From Morella rubra (Eukaryota; Streptophyta; Magnoliopsida; Fagales; Myricaceae): 64,000 bases of DNA. Made by a program: the position numbers and the translations under genes. The notes under the pieces were generated by a model that saw nothing but the letters and a program-made list of their open reading frames with translations, was not told the DNA's origin and ran no database searches. Within the stretch, counting starts at the first letter, position 1; the number at the start of each line of letters is the position of its first letter. Positions 23,501 to 35,102 of the stretch are shown here, one piece after another. The stretch covers positions 3,876,746-3,940,745 of the forward strand of contig CM025850.1 in NCBI GenBank assembly GCA_003952965.2, read 5' to 3'.

Positions 23501-24409
23501 TTTTTTTTGTACCACTCGATAAAAACTTGATACAAAAATAGGAGACATGGAAAGAAAGTACAGACATGCAAAATATTATGTCTCAAAAAGATGATAGGAC
23601 CGTTTCTACCACTTCTCATATTGGACTATCTGTAAACAACATATTGCAGTGTCCGAGACATTGGAGAAAAATTTGATATATAGAAAGATGGAGGCCTTAA
23701 AAAAGTCACTTGAGATTGTGATCATGTCAGTCTTCTGGAACGAAGAAGCATGTTACGAATTTATAACATGTGTTATAACTTTATAAGTCAGACTTTTGCA
23801 ATTTTAACAAAATGAAATAAGAAAAAAAAAATAGGTGCAAAGCACGTACATGTCATACTGTGTGATTATTCTCCTTTCTCTTACTTGTTTAGAAAAATAA
23901 ATATAAAATAATTATTTATTCATGAACATACACCTGATAATAGTTATTATAGAATTATATTCTCTAATGTTGGTTGCGCCGTAGAGATGCAATGGAATCT
24001 GTGAGTCTATTGTCAAGTAACTTTTTCTTTCCGGCCTTAATTTAGTTCCTAAAATATTCTCCCACGCACGCTAATTAAGGGGCAAAATTCATGGGATCTG
24101 GACAATAGTACATATGCCACATCCATGCAGTCACAAGATTTGCCAAATTTTCGTAGGACTTCTTCTGCAAATTGATTTATATATAAATCTCATTGAAGTT
24201 TTAAGCAGTGAATTATCCAGCTTAACGCAAGCTTAGGATCCCAAATGAAAAAGAAACAGAAAAACCATTACAAGTACGTGAAAAACCCAATGAAAAGCAG
24301 AACCACTGCGTAAATACTTCAAAAGGAAAAAGCAAATCAATTTATGTTAATTACTATTAACAACAAACAAAAAAGTCTCTGTTAGAGAAGTAAATTTAAG
24401 CTGCTTTGA

Positions 24410-25810
24410 TTTGAGAAACATCTTAAAGCATTGTCTATAAGCATTGGGACTCATAATCAAGAACTTAGCACTCAAAAGAATGAAAGGAACCTCGTAATCA
24501 AGAACTTTGCATGTGTGAGACTTGGTCCGACAAATCATGGTGCCAACGGTAGTTATCTTAGGAGAGAGACTTTTGCATGAAATATTTCATAAAGAGATTA
24601 AGCAAAGGACAATTGTTTACAAGAAACAAATATTCACATGTAGAGATCATGGGCGAATGAAAGGCAGGACAAAAGGAGCCAACTTGACAGATATTCAAAA
24701 AACTCATTACAGCAAAGTATTCTCGCATCCTATCACACTTACTACCAACTACGGCTTTGTGCATAATGACAACAATATAACAAGCACTTATAACAAAACA
24801 TTACCATCATCTCAGTAACTCAAACCACACTTGCATATCACGAAATAGACATACTAACCATTTCAATGGTTACTTTGCCAAAACCATTCTGTCCCAATGC
24901 GTGAACCTAAATGAACCCGGGGGAAAAAGAAAAAGAAGGAATAAGCCATCAACCTCATGCGTATGTAGAGCTTCACTAAATAAACAAGTACTAACTTCTA
25001 ATATATAAGTCAAAATGGTAGTCAAGACTGCACTAAAGAAAACCCACATTCCATTAATCACTCTCAAAACTTTCAATTGCCAAGAATGCAAGTACACTTT
25101 CTCATCACATTATCTGTATCCCAGACCAACTACAAAATAAAAGTAACATATAATGCAAAAGCTAGAACTAAAAGGAAAGACTTGGGGGTGGAGATTGTTG
25201 GATTCATGAAGAAGGTTCTTCTCGCCTTGGCTACTACAAGTTTTTGAAGAACCAACAACAAAGAGTCTGGCAATATTGTTCAGGTCAGGAAAGGGCAAAC
25301 AGTTAGTTGAAGTAGAACAGGAGGAGTTAAGGGTAAAAATCTAGTAGAACAAGAAGGAAGGGTTGAAGCACTACAATACAAAAAGTGGAGTGATACAGAC
25401 ATGAGAAAGACAAGAAGACAATCTGGAGAGGATGTCTGGTATTTCTGAAGCCATATTGGCCATAGCATATCTTAGATATCCTTGAAATAACCGAAAATGG
25501 CTCATGCTCTTCAAAGGTTGTATGCCACTCAAACATTTTTTTATGCAAAAGGGTCATATCTGTTTTAGCCATAGAACAAAAAAATAAAAATAAAAAATAG
25601 AAGCAATCACAGGGCCATGGCCCTGAAGATACAGAGTGGCACAAGAGGATCCCTGTCACCTATTCCTATTTCCTGGAATTAACAACCCCGGTGGTCGAGG
25701 GAGGTCAACTGAACATAATTACAGAGATCTTTCCACCTATCAAGCGAATTTGGTAAGGCAACAAAAACAATAACCTCATAAAATTAAGTGCCCAAGTTGC
25801 GAAGACATTA
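24410..25810 (-). repeat. Conserved 3' flank of cystatin-like gene copy 2
   Basis: Nearly identical to 17150-18560 at an offset of about 7.25-7.26 kb, including the minus-strand WQLKVLRVINGMWVFFSA frame (24870-25097). A few small indels separate the copies; for example, about 30 bases near 18060 are lacking at about 25320. Confidence 0.6.
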
Positions 25811-25815
25811 TCCAA

Positions 25816-26576
25816 TCACTCAACATTACCTTGCTCATACTCGGGAGGTTTTAGCCTAAAAGATAGTACCGACGTTTCAACTATCCCACTGAAGACCTCA
25901 GATTGATAGGTCTTAATCGTGCCTCCGTCGGCAAGATCCTTGGCGTCAAAGGTAATGTAAAGTATGAATCCAGCGACAACCCCACACATCGCCTTCAAAA
26001 CCTTCACAAATTCCAGCTTGCCTTTCTTTTTCTGCACAGCATCCAATGTCATCATGTACAGATACTAGCTATCACTGAAGATCGCTATTTCTGTTTCTAA
26101 ACGAACGGTAGATTTGAAAAGAATATCACCTTCAAAAGCCAAAAAAATAAACAAAACAAAACAAAAAAAAACACACCTCGAAGCGACGGTTGTATTCATC
26201 GATTGCAAGCTGTGCAAACCCACCGACCTCGATGCGTTGTCTCTCTCCCGTAATGTCGTATGGTTGGATCAGACCACAAGAGAAGACCTTAGGCATGGCG
26301 GGAACGTCAAAGCCCTAAAACGGGATCAACCAAAAGCCATTAATTCTTTTTTTGTTTAAACAAAAATAACATCTGGCATAGGAAGAGGCATAAACGAAGG
26401 GAACGGATTGCACATACGTCTGACTTCAAAAGATGAGATTCAAAGAAGAGGTATTCCTCATCGGTCATCTCGTGCTCCCCATCATAATAGTCGCTATGCT
26501 CTTCGGCCATTTGCTTCTCTACGGAGCAATTACCCTCTGCTCCCATTTGCTTCTCTACCGACTTAACCATATCCAT
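25816..26576 (-). CDS. Cystatin-like domain protein, copy 2 (three exons)
   Basis: Exons on the minus strand are 26576-26418, 26314-26177 and 26031-25816, phase 0 throughout, giving 170 residues. Exons 2 and 3 encode exactly the same residues as copy 1: GFDVPAMPKVFSCGLIQP, then FAQLAIDEYNRRFE, then KLEFVKVLKAMCGVVAGF. Exon 1 differs at five of its 53 positions (A4V, V17C, F42Y, Q46E, R49L). Splice sites (GTATGT after exon 1, GTGTG after exon 2) and the possible late donor CAAG|GTAATG are conserved. As in copy 1 the inhibitory Gln loop and PW pair are missing. The copy is intact and may be expressed; its upstream region carries transposon insertions that copy 1 lacks. Confidence 0.75.
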
Positions 26577-26689
26577 GATTCTCCAAACAGCCGGCCAACA
26601 ATGAGAGCAAGGAGAAGACGAACCCTAGTCCCTAGCGTGTAGCGACTCGAACAAGCAAGCAGAAAACAAACCTTATTATGGGCGTTCTT

Positions 26690-27335
26690 TGGAATTAGGT
26701 TTCGGTGTTGGTTTTGTTTGTGGTTGAAATATTAATATATAATTTAAAAAATAGAGAAATTAACAGTTTAATACTTAAATTTTGATTATTCATTACTTTT
26801 AAACTTCAAAATTATGATACTTCAATTATTTTGGACAAAATCACTGCAGTGATTTTGTCAAACTAATCAAACTAATAAAAAACAGTCTTACAAAAATAAT
26901 AAAATAAAAATATAAGTAGAAAATAGTTTCATAAATATGAAAAATATAAAATAGATAAAATAACAAAATAATAAAAATATTCATAAAAATAAAAAGACCA
27001 AGATAAAAATCTTGCAAAATTTATAAAACAAATAAAATTTTACAAAATAATAAAAACTAAAAATTAAAAAAAAATTATTTTTTCAAAATAAAAATTAAAA
27101 AATAATCATAAATTATAAAAAAATAATAAATATAAAAATAAAAAATATTAAAAATATTAAAAAAATTATTAAAGTTGTTACAGAAGTTTGTAAATGTCTA
27201 TAAAAGTTTTAAAAAAAATACTTTTGAAATTTTACTAAAATAAAAAAATTAATTTAGAAAAAACAGAAAAAAAAATTACAAAAGTATAAAAAATAACTTA
27301 CAAATTGTAAGAAAAAATTTAAAACCAAATTGGGG
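26690..27335. mobile_element. A-rich insertion present only in cystatin copy 2
   Basis: Copies 1 and 2 align up to about 19440/26685 and again from about 19470/27345 ('aaatcaccaactaaagaaaac'). The extra roughly 650 bases in copy 2 are strongly A-rich and non-coding. The left border reads 'ttggaattaggtttcggtg'. No clear terminal inverted repeat was found, so the class is unknown; loss from copy 1 is the alternative to insertion in copy 2. Confidence 0.5.
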
Positions 27336-27444
27336 TCACAATAAAAAAAATCACCAACTAAAGAAAACTAAAAAATTAATAATTAAACCAAATGTTAAAA
27401 TCAATAAATAACATTAATTTAAAGTTGGTGTCGTATAAAAAATA

Positions 27445-28111
27445 GGCTAAATTACTCAGTACAGCCCTAGGGTATGACCTTTTCCCAGTTTGGTCCTCAG
27501 GGTTCGATTTTCCCTAAAAGCATCCCTGAGGTGAGGATCCATTACCAAATAGATCCTGCGTCAACTCATTGGACGGAAATGCACACGTGACTAATGGCTT
27601 ACACGTGGAATTGACAGCTGAATTTTTTTTAAAAATCTCGCCCAATCGCAATGTGACACGTGTCAGTATAATAAATAAATAAAAATATTTTTTTAAAAAA
27701 AAATCTAAAATTTTTTAAAAAAAAAATTCCCGGATCAGGGAGACCCCGATCCTTTCCCAGTGGAGGGGTCACGATGGAGGGGGCCTCCACCGGGAAAGGA
27801 TCAAAGGTCTCCCGATCCAGGTTTTTTTTTTTTTTTTTTTTAAATTTAGATTTTTTTTTATTTTTTAAAATATTTTTTATTTTTATTTATTGTACTAACA
27901 CATGTCACATTGATTGGACGAGATTTTTTTAAAAATCCAACTGTCAATTCCACGTGTAAGCCGTAGCCACGTGTGCATTTCCGTCCAATGAATTGACGGT
28001 AGGATCTATTTGGTAATGAGTCCTCACCCCAGGGATGTTTTTAGGGAAAATCGAACCCTGAGGACCAAACTGGAAAAGGTCAAATCCCAGGGATATACGG
28101 AGTAATTTACC
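27445..28111. mobile_element. Mutator-like MITE with 9-base target duplication
   Basis: A 667-base element with long inverted arms. The ends are GGCTAAATTACTC and GAGTAATTTACC, and the arms share 'agtttggtcctcagggttcg', 'gattttccctaaaa' and 'tggacggaaatgcacacgtg'. It is flanked by identical 'taaaaaata' at 27436-27444 and 28112-28120. The paralogous site at 19558-19566 has one 'taaaaaata' and no element, which proves the insertion and the 9-base duplication. The centre contains a smaller palindrome around 'ggatcagggagaccccgatc'. No coding capacity. Confidence 0.9.
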
Positions 28112-28217
28112 TAAAAAATAAAGACTAATTTACAAAAGTAATAAATAAATTTATACTTAAAAATATAAGTCCAGAAATATTTAAAAGAGATTCCATGCTC
28201 TCTCTATCATCTTCCTA

Positions 28218-28411
28218 GGTTGTGATTGAGTACCAAAATTTTAGGGTGGTTAAAATTTTGGGTATAAAATTGGTGAAAAAGTGAAGAGAAAAAGTGAAAA
28301 ATTTTATGGGAAGTGTTGAAATAGTGAAAAAGTTATAAGAGTTGATAAAAAAGTAAGGAGAAATTTTTTTTTTGTAATGATATGATAAAATTGTAATTGC
28401 TGAACGCACCC
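28218..28411. mobile_element. Tourist-like MITE with CTA duplication
   Basis: A 194-base element with ends GGTTGTGATTGAG and CTGAACGCACCC, flanked by CTA on both sides (28215-28217 and 28412-28414). The paralogous sequence at about 19651-19670 reads 'atcttcctataattgc' without the element. The AAAATTTT-rich ends relate it to the elements at 16323-16514 and 31432-31634. Bases 28415-29900 hold duplicated non-coding sequence, with no gene recognised. Confidence 0.75.
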
Positions 28412-29913
28412 CTAGAATTGCTTCTACAACCAGATATATTGAAAAAATCTTTTTCCTTATAATTGAGTATTCTCAGTAAACACAATCTCCACCGTCACTT
28501 CTCCTTACCCCCGTATCATTGTTGAGTATGTTCTTAGATTTACATTTTTACTTTTACGTTAGTTTTTGTTGATAGTAAAGGGGGTTTAAATCCTTTTCTT
28601 TAAAGAGTTTCCTAGCTCGTGAGTCCTGTTTGCAAAAGACATCTGTCACGTCTCAAGCATCTCTACTTCCTATCGCTCATCTTGGAATCACAAATAAGAA
28701 ACTTTGGGTTTAGGTGCTGTTTGCACGAGTTTGCTAAAAAGGTAGTAGAAATTCGTGAAGCCCATTTTATTAACGTTGGCTTAACTGCCTTTTTTTTTTT
28801 TTTTTTTTTTCAGGTGCTATTACGTCTCAGAAAGATGGTAAGACCTTCTTCTACCATTTTTCATAATTCGTGTTTTTCATTCCGTATTTTCTATCGGGTC
28901 TTATTCAGCTTAGTGGACTATGTACTAGGTTACTGCTACTCAATGTCTCATAACTACATGAATCATAGTGAACCCATTGGTTTGGAAGTGTGTCCATAAA
29001 CCAAATATTTGCGGTGGTGTCCGAGACATTAGAGAAAAACTTGATAGAAAGATATGAGGCATTGAAAAAGACACTTTATTAGGAGATTGGGATCATGCGA
29101 TCAGTCTTCTGGAAAGAACAAGCAAGCAATAAAAATAATAAACATGTAGATCACGGAGTTTCAAATTTAGAAACATGTGTTATAAATTTATAAGTCAAAC
29201 TTTTGCTATTTTAACAATATGAAAAAAGAAAAAAAAAAATCCAAAACCTATACAACATGTCATATACAGTGATTCTTTAGAAATGTGAACATAAACCTGA
29301 TAATAGTAACTATAGATTAATATTCTTTAATATTAGACCTATTTAAATGAGCCTTAGAGATGCAATGGAATTTGTGAGCCCATTGTCATTGGGACTAGCT
29401 TTTTCTTTCCGGCCTCAATTTAGTTTCTAAAATGTCCCTCCACATTACTCAGCCCATTCAACACATGATGCTCATTTAAAAGATATTTTCATCCCTTTAT
29501 GTTAGTTTATTTAAGTGTTCATGTTTTGGCCTCTACATAGAAAATCAAAGCGGCCTCTTGCACTAGCGACTCTTTGTATATTTTATTAATACAGCAAAAA
29601 TTTTATATTCGATATGTGCTCATGTGTTATGATGCAATCATAGGCTTAATCACAGGTTTTATTTTACTGTCAAAACTTAGGAGAAGGTTCCTATCAATTA
29701 CACTTTGTTACTAAAAAAAAATGAAACTTTTGAAAGAAAAAGGATAGTGGTATATTTTAACATGATGGTCATTAGTAAATACTGTAGTATTCCTTTTATT
29801 GTCTTTGTTTTCATATGCTATATTTAGTATAGTTTGTTTACAAATATTCTTTGTAGATTCTCATTTTCATGTTTATGTTAAATGTGTGTATATCGTCTAA
29901 TGGTTATATCAAG

Positions 29914-31440
29914 AGAAACTACCTGTTGATTTTCCCGATTATTGGGATTGGCGTATCCATGGTGTGCTTAATCTTGTGAGAGATCAAAAAGAATGCAGTA
30001 AGTTGTAGAGGACTTCTTTATACTATTTTTAAAAAATTAACAATGCATTTTTTAGCATGTTATTGATTATTGTCGTGGAAAATATAATTCTGCACAGCAT
30101 ATTATAATTGAATTCTTTTTGCTCTTGTCACATAATGCATGTACCTATATGCTTAAGAGGACCTACATATTAGAGTTTAACTCAGCCATTTCTATAGCTT
30201 CAATTTTTCAAGCGATTTCTTTGTTTAATTACCACTACAGTCTTTGAGGTACAACTTTAAACAAGTTGGTCCTTGTAGTATTTTACAAAGATATGAATCT
30301 TGTCGTCCACCAAAAGATAGCCGATTAATAAAAGATCCATATCAGATTGAGATGTCTATTGTCGAAATTAGATAGCTTGTCCCTTATCTCGTCATTGTTA
30401 GTGGGCTAATATTTAGTGGATGAGATGACTCATATGTTTGAAAAATAGATTACATGGACTTATTCAAAGTTATACTATAGGGATTGAAGTGGTAATGAAG
30501 ACTTTTTTTATAAAAAAAAAAAAAAATTCATTTTAGCTCATTTAATGGGTTTAAAACTAGGTGAAATTTTTTACAAACTACTAATATCCTACAAAATCTT
30601 AACAGATAATATGATTAATTTGATATTTAGATTTCCTTATATTATTTAAAATATCAATCGTATAATGGCTTTTTATTTGTTGTAGATATGTGTTGGGCTA
30701 TTGTAGCTGCAGAAGCTATTGCAAGTTGAAAAAAATTAAGAATCCAAGCTTACCACTCTAAGAGTATTCTTCCCAAGAACTATTGGACTCTTGCATTCCA
30801 GAGGAACCTAAATGCTACAGTTATTCACTTAATAAAGCTTTTAGATGGGTAATGCAAAATGGGATTAGGAAGGAAGAAGAGTATCCTTTGACAAGAGTGA
30901 AAAGTAACTGCAAGCCAAAAACTGAAGTACAGATAACCAATGGTTAGAATTACCATTTGTCAGGTGAATTTATTAATAACCTGTAAAAAAAACTAAAATA
31001 TACATTGCCCATAGATATTGTCTTATTTCATCATTTTCCTTTCTTTATAGATTGACTGCGTTGAGAATTAGTGACATCGTTCAAGTAGATTTTGAAGACG
31101 AAGTAGATTTTTTGAAACAAGTAAAGCAGCAACCAGTAGCGGGTGCTGTTATAGTGTACGAGGAATTCGGCAACCTTAAAGGAGTAAGTATAGTTTATTT
31201 GTAATTGTTGTGATAATAATGAGTACTTAATTTATGTTTCTTTTTTATCATTTGATAGGGCATTTACGAAGGGCCAAAAAATCCAGAAGCCAAAGTAAGA
31301 GGTGTACATGCAATCCTAGTGGTGGGGTTTGGTCGTGACGAGGAGGAAGGAAAAAATTATTGGATAATTAAGAATTAATGGGGCGAAAAGTGGAGATGTG
31401 AAAGTTTATGGTAAGATTGCTAGAGATTCTAGGTTGTGTT
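29914..31440 (+). pseudogene. Papain-like cysteine protease (C1A) pseudogene, copy 2
   Basis: Same exon order as the copy at 12675-13928. Exon 1 is near 29914-29998 (DYWDWRIHGVLNLVRDQK). Exon 2 is near 30686-30932 (MCWAIVAAEAIAS with the catalytic Cys). Exon 3 is near 31053-31183 and exon 4 near 31259-31440. The His segment [13 protein letters not shown] is in frame in exon 4 ([10 protein letters not shown]). The Asn segment reads NYWIIKN followed by TAA where Ser is expected. Exon 2 is shifted soon after the Cys motif. Intron 1 contains a foldback insertion and the 3' end is cut by a MITE. The propeptide and signal exons are again missing, so the duplicated unit already lacked them. Confidence 0.8.
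30225..30510. mobile_element. Foldback/MITE inside intron 1 of the C1A copy 2
   Basis: The left arm 'aattaccactacagtctttg' followed by 'aggtacaactt' pairs with the right arm 'aagttatactatagggattg' followed by 'aagtggtaat'. Copy 1 of the protease lacks it at the equivalent place (near 12950). The phrase 'ttggtccttgtagtatttt' links it to the element at 61478-61962. Confidence 0.65.
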
Positions 31441-31634
31441 TGAGGGATAAAATTTGAGTATAAGAGTTGGTGAAAAAGTGAGGAGAGAGAATGAAAAAGT
31501 TGGTAAAAAAAAAAAAGTTTTATGAGAGGTAGCAAAAAAAAAAATTTATAGAGTTGTGAAAAAATAAAGAAAAAAATTTTTATAATGATGATAAAATTTT
31601 AGAGAATAAAAATTTTGGTCAGCAAACATAACCC
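31432..31634. mobile_element. Tourist-like MITE at the end of the C1A copy 2
   Basis: Ends GGTTGTGTTTGAG and CAAACATAACCC are inserted after 'agagattcta'. In copy 1 the equivalent position (13853-13862) is uninterrupted. The interior is rich in GTGAAAAAGTGA-type repeats like the element at 28218. Bases 31640-33190 contain duplicated non-coding unit sequence only. Confidence 0.65.
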
Positions 31635-33282
31635 TTAGTTTGTCTTATAATTTTTCAACGAACAAGACCTTAATTCCTAGAACGTCTTATCCCACATTTA
31701 GCTAGAATGGTGAGTTAGAACGAGTTTTTAATCAATTTCTTTTATATTATTATCTTGCACGGTACAATTGTTTTGGTTTATACTAATTGCACTTGCATCC
31801 TTTGAGTCTTTGATCGGTTATTTTTATATTATTACCTTGCACAATACAGTTGTTTTGATTTAAAATGGTTGCATTTGCACCCTTTAGTCATGCAATATCA
31901 GTTTATTTGGTTTTACACACTTATTATATGCACGAACACATTTCTGTTTTGTTGTAGATTTATCATCTGAATCCTGATTTGGGCAGTCTGAACGCTACCA
32001 CCCCCCTTCCCCAAAGAAATAAAACACAAAAAAGAGAACCGACATTAGTTTAATTGAAGTTGCTCCATGATTGATATTTCTATTCTTTGCTTCTAAAAGT
32101 TGTCCTCGAACTTATTAAACCAGAAAGAAACCAAGATTAAGAGGGTTTCCTAATCTGTGCATATAATTTTACGCATTTTAGAAACAAAAGGGAGGGTTGT
32201 CCCGGCCAGTCTAATTCATAATTAATAATCATTCATAATATTCTCTTATACTCTAGTTCATGGCATTGATGGTCAGTTTTTTTTACCATAAATCTGATAA
32301 TAGTCATTGTATATTAATATTCTCTTAATTTTTGAACAATGTAAATGACCTGTAGCTGCCTCAGAACAGCAATGGAATTTGTAAGTCCATTTTCAATAGA
32401 AGTGACTTTTCGTTCCGGCCTAAATTTGAAATCAAGAAAACTATTTAAAGCCTAACAAACAGTAAAAAGATAAAAGGGTAATTAAAATTTCTAGTCACAG
32501 GAAACAATTTATAAGAACGGAAATAAGTGACAAACATGTCACAATAATTATTTGTTTTTTCAGAAAATAGAAGAAGAAAAAAAAAAGCCGCGCAAATCAT
32601 GCCACAAGCCCATAGCATAATCTCCCAAGATAGATGTATCACATATATAAAACGGCTATCCACACATATATACTTTAAATTCGGTGTGAAATAACCATCC
32701 CACTAACATTCCAGCAACTCAATAAAAACCATAATTACTAATGTATTACATACTCCCAATAACTTTCTTACATTGCATGAGCACGTCACCTCTGAAAAAT
32801 CTCTTTACAACAATGTCTTTAATATGTGTAAAGTGGATCAAGAACATTATTTTCATTTTAGTCTAACAATTTGACGAAAGATGCAAAATGTTTAAGATTG
32901 ATAGTTAGAGGGTGAAATATCTCGAAAGTAATAATTTATGATTCAAAGTGTAAAAACTATAGTAGTTCGAGTGTAAAAAAAGTGACTTTGTCCTTTCAAA
33001 TTTTCAAAACAATTTACAGCCTAAAACGAAAATCCTACAGTCCGTGTCTTGCGAATTATTTACAGCATAATTTTTACATTTAGATCTTTTTTAGGGGTGC
33101 CAATTCATTAAATTTTTAGAGAAATTATTTTTAGTCCATGGATTGTACTCTCTTTACTAATTGGTCGCTAAGTTTTAAAAATTCAAATTCCAATCGTCAG
33201 CCCCCCGCGGGCACAGCAGCCAGCCGTCGTCGTCCAGCCAGCTCTGGGACCATATCTAAAATCTGCTTTTGTAAGTTCAGGT

Positions 33283-33440
33283 GGCTGGGAGCCTGGGAAT
33301 AACTCTTTGAGCAATGGGGCGGTAGGAACTTGGCAAAAACCCACGGGAAATCAAACATGGAATGAAACAAGGAACTCAAGGTTCATGATCGAGGCTCATT
33401 TAGTTTCTTTTTCTGTTCTTCCGTATTTCTTTCAGGAATC
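33283..33440 (+). other. Exon-like Trp-rich segment of an unidentified gene
   Basis: An open segment after an acceptor-like 'ttcag' reads SGGWEPGNNSLSNGAVGTWQ, then KPTGNQTWNETRNSR. A second open segment near 34123-34240 reads ESGEDDPNGNNSNSASRGNW, then WQGSNVVDVVSIVNQ. Both are Asn/Gly-rich with isolated Trp residues, a style seen in low-complexity plant proteins. I cannot link them to a family with confidence and did not find phased splice sites that join them. Confidence 0.3.
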
Positions 33441-33532
33441 CAGAATATATTGAACTTCATTTTGGAGCGGAGATTTTCTTTAATAGCACCTGCTGTTTTA
33501 TTTCATGCCATTTAAGCTGAACTCTCTCTCTC

Positions 33533-33565
33533 TCCTCTCTCTCTCTCCTACTGTATTGTTTCTTC
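33533..33565. repeat. (CT)n microsatellite
   Basis: Consecutive 'ctctctctct' runs interrupted by single C insertions. Confidence 0.8.
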
Positions 33566-33811
33566 TTCTGCAAACTTGTACAAAAATATAGCTAGTTTAT
33601 TTTCTTACCAAAGTAGTTCCTATGTCCAAAAGAGCTAAGTCTTAGAACATTCATTTCTAACAATAGGATACATTTTCATATTTTGGGGTCGTCTAATTAT
33701 AGATTATCTTCCTTGCAATCTCCAAAATTCTGAGTACATTGATATTTAAGCAATATGTCTGGACAGTATCCCTCAAGGCTTCGCATTTTTCTCCAACTGT
33801 ATGTAGCTATC

Positions 33812-33850
33812 AGTAGAGGAGGAGGAGGGGGGGGGGGGGGGGGGGGGGGG
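33812..33850 (+). repeat. (GGA)n run leading into 24 consecutive G
   Basis: A 'gaggaggagga' stretch continues into an uninterrupted run of 24 G at 33827-33850. It is the longest G homopolymer in the window and could form G-quadruplex structures. Its length may also be unreliable in the assembly. Confidence 0.85.
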
Positions 33851-35102
33851 CGGATGCTACAGCATACCCAACAAGGACAGGGGTTCAATTTTCCATGAAG
33901 AAAGGGCGGAACCATGTCATCTCAGTTCATCTCTTTACTATGGTGGGCAAGACATCTATTCCCAGTCCCCAAGTACCCATTTCTCTGGGTCATACACTGT
34001 AGTGAGTCTCTATCCTGTCACCATTGATACATATTTTGTACTATGATATTGTCATCTCGAGTAGTTGGTAAATTATAGGTAAAACTAATTATGGTCATAT
34101 CTTTGTGATGTATAATTAGTTCAAGGAATCTGGAGAAGATGATCCAAATGGAAACAACTCAAACAGCGCATCGCGAGGAAATTGGTGGCAAGGTAGCAAT
34201 GTTGTGGATGTTGTTTCTATCGTAAATCAATTGGTATACTTGGCTAATTTTCATTTTCTTTAGGTTCACTTTATTATTAGGACCTTGCTGTCATAGGCAT
34301 AACAATTCTCCATCTGTGCTCAAGGTATGAAGATGGCAAAATAAGCCCTTTTCATGTTAATGCTCCACAAAGCTTTCTCAATTAGAATCCTCACATCTAA
34401 TTTGCATCCCTTCGAACTTCTTATAAACCATTTCTAACCGCTCTGTTTTGTATGCAGGAATTCATGGAGGTTTGGTACAAAGTATGGAAGATCTGCAGTA
34501 TATATAAGAAACCCAATGTAGCCTAAAAACGAAAAAATGAGCAACCATAGTTGGACAATGTTTAAATGCTCTTTTAAGGCTTGTAATCGTGATAATGTAT
34601 GGAGAAAAGGGCCTCAAGTTGTTCCATACATGTGTATATAAAAATGCTTGGCGTTTCAAGGCCTATTTTTTTTTCTCTCTTGCTTGCTATGATTGTCCAT
34701 TGGAGATAAATAAGGACAGGTCAGGTATGAGAATATCTTGTATTCCATCAAATTCACTGCAAGTACTGTTCTTACTTTGACAGCACTAAAATTAAACAAA
34801 TGTTGCTCTTCTTAGGGAAGATAATTGCAGAAGAGTAAAAATTCACATAAAATATCAAGTTGCTGAAACAAAAATACCTAGCTGGGATTGAAAGCACAGA
34901 ACTAAAAATTCTGTCAAAATAACTAGGAAAGGTCGAGCTTGGCTTCTGCCCCCACTTTCATTACATGTCACATCTGCTATGGACTTCACCTTTCTCATCG
35001 TTGTGGCTCCAGGCTCGATCAAAAGCCTGCTTCTTTGAAACAGAGTTCTTCTTATTCCTTGGCTCTGCTAACTTTCAAAATGCTGCATTATCACAACCAT
35101 TG

